From Cyanophora paradoxa (lineage: Eukaryota > Glaucocystophyceae > Cyanophorales > Cyanophoraceae): a stretch of 64,000 bases of DNA. Where the stretch lies: NCBI GenBank assembly GCA_004431415.1, contig QPMI01000263.1, positions 1 to 64,000 of the forward strand. Reading direction: 5' to 3'. Positions 11,101-21,300 of this stretch are shown one piece after another. A program made the position numbers and the translations under genes. Numbering within the stretch: the stretch's first letter is position 1; each line of letters starts with the position of its first letter. A model generated the notes under the pieces. That model was not told the DNA's origin. It saw only the letters and a list, made by a program, of their open reading frames with translations, and did no database searches.

Positions 11101-14100
11101 TCGCGACTGCTGAAGCTGAAGTCGCGGCGCTGCCGCCCGCCCGCAGGCTCCTGGCGGAGGCGTCGAGCCCGAGCGAGCTCAACGCTCTGGACGTGGCGGG
11201 CAAGGCCCCGCTGCACCTCGCCGCGGCCTGCGGGTCCCTCGACGCCCTCCGGTCAGTTCAGGAGCGGCCCGGCGCTGCTTTAAATTTCAGACCGGCGCCG
11301 CCTCCGCAGCGCGGTTCTGGACGCCGGGGCCGACGTGGAGTGCCTGGACGGGGGCACGGGCGAGACGCCGCTGCACGCGGCGGCGGGGGCGCTGCAGGCC
11401 GGCGCCGTGCGGCTGCTGCTCGAGCGGGGCGCGGACGCGAGGGCCGAGGACCTCGGGCGCGCGACGCCGCTGCTCCGCTGCGGCGCCGCGCTCCTCGAGC
11501 GCCCGCTGCCGCGTAAGGACGGCGGCGGCGGCCTGAACGCGGAGCCGGGGGAGGTGACGGAAGAGGGCTGGCGGCTGGCCGCCGCGATGCGGGCCTCGGC
11601 CCTCGACGCCGTCGACGCGCTGCTCGCGGCCGGCGCCGACGTCAACGCCGCCCGCGGCGCCGACGGCGCGACGCTCCTCGTCCTGGCGGCCGCGTCGGAG
11701 GCGGGGCGCGACCCCGGGTTCCTCGGGGCGCTGCTCGACCGCGGGGCCGACGTCAACGCCGCCGCCGCGCCAAAGGCCGGCGCTGGCGCCGGTGAGGACG
11801 AGGCGCGCGATCGCGGCCGCGGCGCCGGCCGCGGGCGGCGCGATGGCGGGGTGCGGGGCACGGCGCTGGCCGTCGTGGCGGGGCTGAGCACGAAGGAGGG
11901 GGTCGCGCTCCCCCTCGAGCTCGTCCAATTCCTCCTCTCGCGGGGCGCCGACCCCAACGCCGGCCCCCGCTCGGCCCGGCCCATCGCCGCCGCCGCCGAC
12001 CAAGTCCGGACCGACGCTGCCGTCCTGCAGGCCCGCGACCGCCCCGGCCCCTCCCGCCTCGCTCGTTCTTCCTCGCCTATCCGGCCCCGCAGGCGCTGCT
12101 GGAGGCGGGCGCCTCGCTGGACGCCGAGGTACCCTCGTTCCTGTGGAAGGGCCCCCCCGCCCTCTCGCTCCTCGCCACCGAGAGCGCAGCCGCCCGCGAG
12201 TGCGCATATATATGCATGCGCCCCATAAGAGCCTTCAAGGCTTCGAGGCTCTCTAGATCTCTGAGCTCTGACTATATAAACGCGTCGCGCATGCGCCTCA
12301 TAATTATAATTATAAAAGCCTCGAGGCTCTTTCTGAGGGCGGCGGCGGGCCGCAGGTGCCTCCTGCGGGGGGAGGCGGCGCGGCTCTCGGCCCCCGGCGC
12401 CCCGCGCCCCGCCATCGAGCGCGCGCTCGGGGCCAACCCGCTCCTCGAGGAGGGCAGGCGCCGGGTGCGCTCGAGCTCGAGCTCTTTAAATTTCTGGGCC
12501 TCCCCCTCTAGATTTATGCATAGCCGCCTCCCTCCTTTTCCCTCTTAATCAGCCGCGGGCCGGGCCGGCCGCGGACCGCAGGACGCGGCGATGCTGCCGA
12601 CGACGGGGCTGCCCTTTGGGTGCGCCGCGGGCTTCGGATCCGACTCCGTCCCCTTTCATTTGAATTTGATATTCACGCACCGGTACCCCCCGGCCCGCAG
12701 GCTCCTGGCGGCGGCCTTCGTGTCTGCCATCGAGGGGCGCAACGACCTCACCGCGTGCGCCGCGCCCTCGCTATTTATATACCGAACTCCCGAGCGCCGC
12801 TGAGCGCCAGCCGCGCGCCTCGCAGCCTGGCGCTGGACCTGCTCCTCTGCTGCGAAGGGCCCCTTCGCGAGCGAGACTTCCTCCTCTTCGCCTCTCCGGC
12901 CCGCCCCTTTACTATTGGATTGGATTTGCTCTCGTCCCATCTGAGGCCGGGCCCGGGGCAGATGGCGCGGACTATTCCGAGCAAGGAGGAGACCGAGCGG
13001 CTGCTGCGCGGCGTAAAGGGCGTGGCCGCCCTCGAGGGGCGCTTCGAATTCGACGGCGAGGGGCCCGCGCCCGAGGGGCCGGCCGGGCCGACGCCCGCCC
13101 CGCAGCCCGCCGCCGCCCTCCGCGAGGCGCGCTCCTCCGCTCCTCCCTGTTTGACTCTCATTCTCACTTCCGCCTCCGCAGGCGTGCCGCCTGGGTTTCC
13201 GCCTGACGGCCCTCCGCCTCGCCCGCGCCGCCCCCGCCCCCGCCCTCGAGTCCGCCCCGCCGCCCCCCGCCGCCCCTGGGTCCGATCCCCGCTGAGGCCG
13301 GCCCAGCGAGCCGGACGCGGAGGGGCGCACCCCGCTCCACCACGCCGTCGCCTTCGGGCCCGAGATGCTCGACGTCTGCGGCGCCCTCTTCGACCGGGGT
13401 CGGCCCTCCTGCCCTTTGAACTGAAATCTAAACGAACCTCAGTATACATTAACTGAATTTAAACGGCTCTTAGACCGGGGTCGGCCCTAGGCCTAGGCCT
13501 CCTGCTCTCAGCTCTCGCCCCTCAGTATACATATTTCAATTCGAACGCGTCGTTGTTTTGCAGGGGCGGAGCTGACGGCGAGGGCGCTGGACGCGACGCG
13601 GGACGCGGCCTTCCGGCGGGCCCTCAAGGAGCGCGCCGCCCTCCGCCAGGTCTTCATCAGGCGCGCCGCCCAATTGCAAACCAGACTGCTTCATTTCATT
13701 TCAAGCTTAGCTTCTTGACTTCTTTAACCAAATTAAACCCACGACCCGATGTGTAACTTCCTTTCAAGCTTAAGAGTTGACTGCGCGCTCGGGCTCGCAG
13801 CTACGGGCACAAGCCGCCCGAGGTGGCGGCCTTCGCCGCCCGCCTCCGGGACCGCCTCGAGGCCGACGGCGTCATGGTGCCCCGGCCCTCCCAGCTCCCG
13901 AGCTTCTTTACATGCCATGATGCCCTAATTATGATCCTGACTGCCGCGGCCGGCGCGTGCGCAGTGCTGGGTGCGGCTCGATCCGAGCTCTGATCATGAC
14001 CTCCGGACCGCCGGGCCGGCGCCGACGACGTACCCCTCTGATCGCGAGAGGCTCGCGATCGCAGATGGACGAGATGAAGGCGACGGGCATCCAGGCCGGC

Positions 14101-15998
14101 ACCGAGGCCCGCACCCGCCCCTGTACCCCCCGTCCTGCGCCCGAGGCCCTGCCTGACTCCGTACCCCCGCCCCGCAGTGGAGGGAGGAGATCGGGCGCGG
14201 CCTGCGCGCAGCAAAGGCGGTCGTCTTCGTCGCGTCGCCGGTAGGTTTAACGCACACGTACCCCCCTCCGCTTCACCCCCTCCTCAAACCTCGCGATCGG
14301 GCCGGGGCAGCACTCGTGCGGGTCGGACTGGTGCATGCTGGAGCTCTCGCGGGCGCGGGACCTCGGCAAGGCCCTCGCCCCCGTCTGGCGCCTCCGCTCC
14401 GAGCTCGACCCCCGCGCAGCCGTCCGCTTCCGCCCCGCCCCAGGACTCGGTGTACATGTAGCCCCTGCTGACGGAACCGGCAGACCCTCCTGGCCGGCCT
14501 GCACATCGCGGACTTCACGACGCGCGCACCGGTACCCCCCATTGCTCGGAGCATCCCTTAACACCCCCCCCCCCCCCCCCCCCCCGCAGGGACGAGCTCT
14601 TCGAGTCGGGGTACCCTGACTTCCTCGCCGGCCTCCGCGCCGCCCTCTCCGCCGCCGGCGCCGTCGAGAGCGGTACGTACCCCCATCGCGCGCGCCGTTC
14701 CGTTCCCTCTTCGTCGAATTCGAATTCGAATCCGCTGACGCGGGGCAGAGGGGGGGCCGGAGGAGGCGGCCCGCGCGCTGCTGGCCCGCCCGCACGCCCG
14801 CTGCGACCCCGCCGCCGGCCCGTTCTGCCTCCTCTGGTGCACCCCCGAGGTGCTTCCTGCGCCCCGCCCGCTGCTCCACCCCGCTCGCCCCCCCCCCCCC
14901 CCCCCCCCGAGCCTGTACCCCCCAGGACGCCCCCCGCATGCACCCCGTCCTCGACGCGGCGGCCGCGAGCGGCGTGCGCTGCTTTGTCGACTGCTCGGTG
15001 CCCTGCCCTTCGGATTTTCTACAGCAAATCATAAAATTAAAAATTTGCACACACCTCTTAACACTGGTCCACAACAACCGCAGGACGGCCCGCCGGGCGC
15101 GGAGGCGTCGGCGGCCCTCGCTGCCTGCTCGGCTTTCGTACCCCTCCTCTCGCCTTCCTCCGCCTCGTCCCCCGCCCTCGCCCTCCGCCTTCAGGTCCGT
15201 TCGAACTTGCGCCCCGTACCCCTCCACGAGTTCGAGCCCCCCTCCCTCCCTCCCCGCAGGCTGCCGCTGCCCGCTCCGTCCCTGTCCGCCCCCTCGTCCT
15301 TTCCGGCGTGCAGGCGAGTCTGTTCCCATCCATTCTCATCTATTGTAGCCGCGGCGAGCCTCGCGATCGGGCGCAGGTGCCCTTCGCGCTGGAGTACAGC
15401 CTCGCGCAGACCCGCGGCTTCCCGCTCCTCGCCGCCGGCCCCGCGGAGGATCCGGAGGACCTTCCCGTCCGTCCGGTCCCGCACGATTAAGGACCCCGTC
15501 TTGAGCAGGGATGGGTAATCCTCGGCCCCTCAGGTCGTGGGCGCGCTGCTGGCGGCCGCGGGCGCGGGGGGTCCTAGGCCTGCCGTGCAGGCAGGCGGCG
15601 CCCCGGGAGGCGGTGGCCACGGGTCTTCGGGGGTACATGTACAGGCGGTCTCTGGAAATCCGAAGCTTGAGGCCCTCCGCGCCGCGATCGCGGAAGCGGA
15701 CGCCGACCTCGCGCGGGTTCGAATCCGAGCCGCAGCTTCCCTTGCGCGGACTTCACGCAGACTCAACCCGTGCTCGCAGTTGGAGGCGCGGGCGAGGGAG
15801 CTACAGCGGGCGGCCGCGGGCGGGGGCCCCGGCGGGGCGGCCGGCGCGGGCTCCGCCCCCACCCCAACGCCTGCTCATGCTCCGGTTGGCGACGCGCCGG
15901 CCGCGGGGCTGCCGGGCGCCGGAGCCGGCTCCAGGCAGTCGCCGCAACCCCCGGCCCGGGCCCCTCCTTCGAATTCGCGAGCATGCGCCCTCATGTAG
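8175..15998 (+). CDS. Ankyrin-repeat protein with intact-looking TIR domain (copy B)
   Basis: The start at 8175 gives MAPAAAAAVDTRDAVQAA. The first exon breaks at a GTGCGG donor, and splicing to the exon after 8306 restores AVWRLLGQLALQ. Many short exons follow with ankyrin features: RLLAEASSPSELNALDVAGK and APLHLAAACGSLDAL (about 11.2 kb), GETPLHAAAGALQAGAVRLL (about 11.4 kb), VDALLAAGADVNAARGADGA (about 11.6 kb), FLLSRGADPNAGPRSA (about 11.95 kb), EGRTPLHHAVAFGPEMLDV (about 13.35 kb). A TIR domain follows (13.64-14.67 kb). Downstream exons of unknown fold include EEAARALLARPHARC and VLDAAAASGVRCFVDC, then a short coiled coil (LEALRAAIAEADADLARV) and a Pro/Gly-rich end at 15998. Ankyrin repeats probably bind a ligand or partner, and the TIR would act as signalling enzyme or adaptor. 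Exons after 14.7 kb are less certain to belong. Confidence 0.75.
10500..11035 (+). repeat. C-rich low-complexity segment with a perfect 26-nt direct repeat, probably intronic in copy B
   Basis: Between the ankyrin exons ending near 10.45 kb and starting near 11.15 kb lies a polypyrimidine stretch with long C runs. The 26-nt word beginning TTGAATAGCCC occurs perfectly at 10845-10870 and 10888-10913. No coding potential is seen in the stretch. Confidence 0.7.
13127..13181 (+). other. GC-AG intron in copy B
   Basis: The exon ends CTCCGCGAG, the intron runs from GCGCGCTCC to CTCCGCAG, and the next exon begins GCGTGCCGCCTG. Splicing gives LREA-CRLGFRL in frame. It is the counterpart of 2493-2546 on the other strand. 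Confidence 0.6.
13620..14675 (+). other. TIR domain of copy B with conserved catalytic helix
   Basis: The exon ending at 13660 reads RQVFI plus two bases. A GC-AG intron (13661-13800) follows, and the next exon from 13801 completes VFISYGHKPPEVAAFAARL, then DRLEADGVMV: beta-A and alpha-A. A DEMKATGIQAG segment lies near 14.07 kb. Exon 14178-14240 reads WREEIGRGLRAAKAVVFVASP in two adjoining parts (alpha-B, beta-C). Exon from 14311 reads HSCGSDWCMLELSRARDLGK. The glutamate of the WCxxEL motif (codon 14341-14343) sits where the NADase glutamate lies in SARM1 and plant TIRs. LLAGLHIADFT (about 14.49 kb) and DELFESGYPDFLAGL (about 14.6 kb) complete the fold. The splice between 14.40 and 14.48 kb is ambiguous. 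Confidence 0.75.
13661..13800 (+). other. GC-AG intron inside the first strand of TIR copy B
   Basis: The donor is ATCAG|GCGCGC and the acceptor GCTCGCAG|CTAC. Only this junction yields the TIR signature ISYGH; the nearby GT alternative gives the wrong frame. The corresponding intron of copy A (1965-2031) uses a GT donor. Confidence 0.6.
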
Positions 15999-16059
15999 CC
16001 TTCTTCATTTCAGCTGATCGACCGCGTTCGTTAGCCTTCATTTTAGGGGGGGCAAGGGT

Positions 16060-16520
16060 CGCGAGGCCCTTCGGCCCGGCTCGTCCTGAGGAGAGGGGCC
16101 CGGGCTGTCGGGGAGGGGCCGGGGCTCTAGAAGGGGACGGCGGGGTGGGCGAAGCCGTGAGGGGTGGGCGGGGGGCTCAAGAAGGGGGCAAAGGAGGTCG
16201 GGGAGGGCGAGGCCGCAGAGCCCTCTGGCTCGCCCTGATCATGAGAAGAGGGGCCCGGGCTGGGCGCCGCAGTGGGGTCGGCGGAAGGGGAGGACGACGG
16301 GGTCTGAGAGGGAGAATTCGAAGGGGTTTTTGAGATCTGTTGTAGAGAAGGAGAGGGGGTACGTGTCGGATACGGTGAGGGGGAACGCCGGCGCGATATC
16401 GATGGGGACTTGCAGATCTAGAGGCTCGCGGAGGGGGAAGGGGAGGGGGTGCGCGTAGGAGACGGCAAAGGAGATGGAGAGGGCCCCGGACGAGGGGGAG
16501 GACCTCAGAAGGTACGGTAC
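16060..16520 (-). pseudogene. Decayed copies of the Ser/Pro-repeat coding segment of the subtilase gene
   Basis: The stretch 16170-16500 aligns by eye with 19700-19960 of the subtilase gene in the same orientation. Shared words include GGGCGAGGCCGC, GGCTCGCCCTGA, GGGCTGGGCG, CGCAGTGGGG, GAGAGGGAGAA and GAGAGGGGGTACGTGTCGG, in the same order. A second, shorter match (GGCTCGTCCTGAGGAGAGG) at 16078-16105 suggests two tandem copies. Small insertions such as GATCATGAG and GAATTCGAAGG interrupt any reading frame, so it is non-coding. Confidence 0.6.
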
Positions 16521-17092
16521 GGAGACGAGAGGGTGATCGGGTACGGGTGCCTCCGACGGGCGTGGGATATCCAGGAGCGGTATTCGGTATTCGTCTTGTC
16601 CTTCAAGGTTTGAGCTGGCGTGGGAAATCTCGAAGGCTGTTGCGCGGCTATATAGCTAGGGTGATTTGCGATCATCGGATTGTGGAGCGCGCGCAGAATT
16701 CGATCTAGATCTAAATTTAATTAAATCTAGCTAGAGAAAAGACGGAATTTCGAAGGAGAAATATGAATTCGAAAGGCTCAATTTGCAAGATCCTGAGAAT
16801 TCGGCACCCGGTGACCAGATCTAGATCGACATAATACCAGGCGCGCATATAAAAACGCCGCGACGCCGTAGGCGGTCCGCAGTACCACGTGCACGCATCC
16901 CAGTCCATGCAGCTTTAATTTTGATTTCATGATCATGCGCGCAGAATCGATCGATATCGCGCCCGGTGCCCTCGAGCAGGTGCGCATGCAGCCCCGACCG
17001 CGTTTCTTGGCATAAAAATTGCATCGCAATTTTCCTGCCGATTTCCGACGTCGATGTCGCTTCGAATTCTTGCGATCGTCCGCGTGGAGCAG
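16521..17092. other. AT-richer spacer full of short palindromic words
   Basis: The stretch is rich in TCTAGATC, GAATTC, AGATCT and TTAATTAA-type words (for example 16695-16735). A possible upstream exon at 16945-16979 (SIDIAPGALEQ, flanked by GCGCAG and GTGCGC) could belong to the next gene, but no start codon was found for it. Confidence 0.4.
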
Positions 17093-17918
17093 ATGGATGC
17101 GCGCCCGAGCCGGATTGATCACCGCGAGCGGTATGAGGTGCGCGTAATTATAAGCTCGCGCAGCTCGCAGTGAATATCCGAGAAATTCGGATGAATTTCC
17201 GCGAGCGCACAGGAGTACTTCGAGCTGCGCCGCGAGGTGAAGAGCCTGGAGGAGCGGCTGGCGGCGAACGAGCAGCGGCGGGCGGCGGACGAGCAGCGGC
17301 AGGCGGCGGACGAGCGCGCGCTGCGGACGCTCCTTGCACACATCCGCGACCACCCGAACAGCGACGACAGCTGCCTCTACACCGAAGACGTCCTGAGTGC
17401 GCGCCCTGCGCCAGGCTGGGGTCGCAAAATGTATTCGGATTGCAAATATGATTCTGAAAGACTCGCGGCCGCGCGCAGAGGTGCTGGAGCGTGATCGAGA
17501 GCCGCCCCCGAAACCGCGCGCCGTGATCGAAAACCCAACCGCGGCGAAAGTGCGCAATTGCAATTTTTGCTATCTCGGAACAAGCGATTGCATTCGAATT
17601 CGAAGAATACGAAGAGATATCGAATTGTTTTCATCCACCCTCAATTTAATTCTGTGCGCGCAGCTCGCGCAGTATCTCGATAATCAGTCGGTGTGCTTCG
17701 TGACGGCGACGGGGGCGAAATATCACTTTGCCCGCTGTGCCGCGCTCTACGAGGGACGGGACTTGAAGCACAAGGACTACCACCGCGCCCACCCTGGGAT
17801 CACCGGCTATGTCTTCGGGAGCGAGAAAGAGATGCACATGGGGGCGAAGGCCATGGATGCGCCGACTGGCCATGGGCCCGGGAGCAAGCTTCAAGGCTGC
17901 GGCATGTGCATCATCTAA
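17093..17918 (+). CDS. Unrecognised 184-aa coiled-coil protein, four exons
   Basis: Exons are 17093-17137, 17213-17396, 17479-17549 and 17664-17918. All three introns have GTGCGC donors and CAG acceptors, and the phases (0, 1, 0) join into 185 codons including TAA. Residues 16-50 form a charged coiled coil (REVKSLEERLAANEQRRAAD, then further repeats of RRAADEQRQAADE). The C-terminal 90 residues hold SVCFVTATGAKYHFARC, KHKDYHRAHPGITG and a Cys-rich end CGMCII. The spaced Cys/His residues could bind metal, and the end resembles a lipidation-type CxxI tail without being a proven CaaX box. No family is recognised. The start ATG follows a CAG and could instead be the first codon of an internal exon. 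The region is less GC-rich than its neighbours. Confidence 0.7.
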
Positions 17919-18320
17919 TATTAATGCACCAACAACTCGCATTTTTCGCATTTTTTCAATGCGCTAATAGCTAAATGAAAGCGCCCTTGTTACTGTCACG
18001 CTTCGACTCGAATTCGAAAAAATTGTCGCGCGAAACCGATATCTCGAGCTCGCACACGCCGTGACGAATCATTTTGCGCCTTTTTCGAATTATCGTGGAT
18101 TTTTGCCTTCGAATTTCGCGCGTTGAAATCTGTGCGTGTCGTTTCTTGGTCTATGTCTAGCCTGGTAGCTAAGTCTGTCTAGCGCACAAGTACTGTGAAA
18201 TGGCAACATTCGAACAAGGCATACACGACTGAGCCTCGCAGGAAGGCAACAATATCTGATCCGCAATCATCAAGGCCAAGCCCCCGCCCCCGGGCCCGCG
18301 AAAGATTGCGCCAGGCGGCC
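17919..18320. other. Convergent spacer
   Basis: This AT-richer 3' spacer lies between the coiled-coil gene and the subtilase gene. It contains TTCGAATT-type words and no open frame of note. It presumably holds both 3' UTRs. Confidence 0.4.
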
Positions 18321-21300
18321 CTAGACGATCTCCGGCCGGACCTCGAAGGGGTGGATGGCGGGGGCCTCCCCGCGCGCCGGGCCGCCGGCGCCGGCGGCCC
18401 GCCCCCCCGGCGTCCACTGCGGCGGAGGCTCGGGCGGGGACCCGGAGGCGGAGGCGGCCGGCGGCTGCTGGTGGAAGCGGGGCGGGGAGGAGGCCATCGG
18501 GGGCGCCTCGTGGGGCGAGTCCCACGCGAAGGAGGGCCGTCCCCGCGCCCCCTCCATCCGCTCCCGCCGCCGCCGCCGCCGCCTGTGCACCAGCACCGCC
18601 CCCCCGATTCCCAGCACCGCAGCCCCGCCCGCCGAGCCTGCGCACGCCCGCCCCCGTCAGCCACACGCGCCAGCGAAGCAAAGATCAGAAGCGGCGGGAG
18701 GGCTCGCCGGCGACGGCGCCGGCGACGGCGCGGGGCTCGGTGCCGGCGCCGGCGGCCGCCTCGGAGCGCAGGACGCCGGGCGTCGCCCCGTCGTCCGCGG
18801 CGGGGACCGTCGGGGGCGGCGCCACGTCCACCGCCAGCGGCGCCGGCGCCGGCGTCGGCGACCCCGTCGCAGCTGCAGGAATCAGCCAAGGGCGGGAGGG
18901 CGGGGAGAAAGGGGGGTACGGGCACCGAGGACGGGTACGAGGCCCTGGAGGACAGTGACGGAGAGGACGGTGTACCCCGGGATGGAGAAGGGGCCCGGGG
19001 CGCCGCCCTCCCCCGCGGGGCCCGCCAGCGCCTCGAGGACGGCGGCGGTGCTCGGCTGGCCCGCCCCGGCCGACATCGGAGGGGAGAACCCTGCGCCGGC
19101 GCTCGTTAAGCGGCAATCACAAGCGAGCTCGAGCGCGCGGCCGCGAGCGCGCACGGGTGGTGACGCGGAGGAGGGCGGAGGAGGATAAGGAGGCGGCGGC
19201 GGCGAGGGCGCGGCGCTGGCGGCCGGCGGGGGCGGAGGCGTTGATGGCGAGGACGGCGACGCGCTCGGCGCGGAGGGCAAGGCGCTCGGCGAGGGCCCCC
19301 TCGAAGCGGCTGCCGTTGAAGGCCCCCGCCCCCTCCGCCGGCGTCGCCAGCACGAAGGCAACCACCACTGGCCCCGGCCGCTCCGTCAGGGGCGGGGCGG
19401 GGGGGAGCAGGGGGGGCGGCGGGGCGGAGGAGGGCACCAGGGCCGGGCGTGGGGCTGGGCGACGGGGTCGGGGGCGCCGTGGGGCCCGCCAGCTCGCTCG
19501 GCATCGGCGTCGGGCTCGGGCTGGGGCCCTCGGGGGCCGGCGACGGGCTCGGCTCCTCCGTAGGGCTCGGCCCGGGCTCCGCGGAGGGCGCCGTCGTCGG
19601 CTCCGGCGCGGGGGGCGGCGGGCTGGGGCTCGGAGAGGCATCGAGCGTGGCGTTGCCTCCGGGGTCGGAGGCGGCGGGGGTAGGGGACGGGGACGCGCCG
19701 CCCGCAAAGGGGGTCGGGGTGGGCGAGGCCGCGGGGCCCTCCGGCTCGCCCTGAGGAGAGGAAAACGGGCTGGGCGGCGCAGTGGGGCCGGCGGCGGAAG
19801 GGGAGGGCGATGGGGTACGAGAGGGAGAAGGGGAGGGAGAGGGGGTACGTGTCGGGGACGGGGAGGGGGTACGCGACGGGGACGGCGTGGGGCTCGCAGA
19901 GGGGAAGGGGAGGGGTACGCGTGGGAGACGGTGAGGGAGATGGGGAGGGGTACGCGTTGGAGACGGTGAGGGGGATGGGGAGGGGGTACGCGTTGGAGAC
20001 GGTGAGGGGGATGGGGAGGGGGTACGCGTAGGAGACGGGGAGGGGGATGGGGAGGGCGAGGGGGAGGGGGTACGGGACGGAGATGGCGAAGGAGATGGGG
20101 AGGGGGTACGGGACGGAGACGGCGAAGGAGATGGGGAGGGGGTACGGGACGGAGATGGTGACGGGGAGGGGGACGGGGTGCGGGAGGGCGTGGGGGAGGG
20201 TTGCGGCGAGGGAGTCGCCGGCGGCTGCGGCGCGGAGGCGACGGCTGCGCGGGCCGGGTTACATGTCAGCGGCGAGCGGGGGTACAGGCAAGGCGCAGGG
20301 GCGGACAGCAGAAGGGCGGGGAGGACGTGACGTTGAGGGCGAAGGAGGCTGCCCGGCACGTGTACGTGAGGCAGGGGGCCTCCACCGCCTGTCGTACCCC
20401 TCGCCGGTGCCCGGGAGTGGCGGGATCGGCGGGGCGGGGGTGCGCACCAGGACGAGGCTGACGCCGGCTGCGACCGAAAGGGTGACCCGGGACCCGGGAT
20501 TGCAGGCCGTGGCCACTGGGGCGGGGCGGCCGTCAGTCAGGGCGAGGGCAGCGGGGTGGGGGGCGCGGGGGAGGGCCGCACGGTCTCTGGCGCGGACGAC
20601 GGGGGCGGCGCCGGGGCCGAGGGGGCAACCCTCGAGCAGCAGGAGCCAGAGGCGCTGCGAGCCGGCCGGCGCGCCGCACCCGCTCACAGTCACCTCCCTG
20701 CGCGCACAGCCGGCCCCGTTGGCCCAGCGCGGGACGGGCCGAGGGCGGATCTAGAGGGCGGGAGCGGGGGCGGGGCGGGGGGCGGGCCTCTGGAAGGGGG
20801 CGGCGGGGACGCGGAGGAGAGACACCGAGTTGAAGTCGTAGTCGGCGTTGAGGGTCACGTCGAGCTGGTACGCGAGCCCGTTTACCACCTGGCGTCCAAG
20901 TGCGCCGAGGTCAGCGGCTGGCGGCGGCGCGGAGCTGTCGCGTGCAGACCCCAAAGCTGTAGGCGGGGACGGAGCCCCGGACTGGGGCCCCGCAGCCGTC
21001 TGCCACGGGGAGCGAGGCGCAGCCTGCGGCCGGCGGGGGCGGGCGGGGGTCGGCGGGCGGGGGCGGCGCGGGCGGAGAGAGGGGAAGGCGCGGACGGTCG
21101 GCGGGGGCGGGCGGGCAGCTGGCGTTGGTGACGGAGAGGCCAAAGGCACCGAGGTCTGCGGCGCCGCTTAGGCGGGGCGGGGCGGGGCGGTGCAGTGCGG
21201 GGCGGGGCGACACTAGAGGCTATAAGCTGCAAGCTTCTCCGAAGCTACAGGCGGGGAGTGGCGGGGCGGGGCGGTGCCGCGGGGCGGCTTCCGTGGTGCG

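Noticed and set aside
19157-19969. Long plus-strand open frames over the Ser/Pro repeat
   Set aside because: They are Gly/Arg-rich complements of the minus-strand SPSP coding repeat with no domain or splice support.
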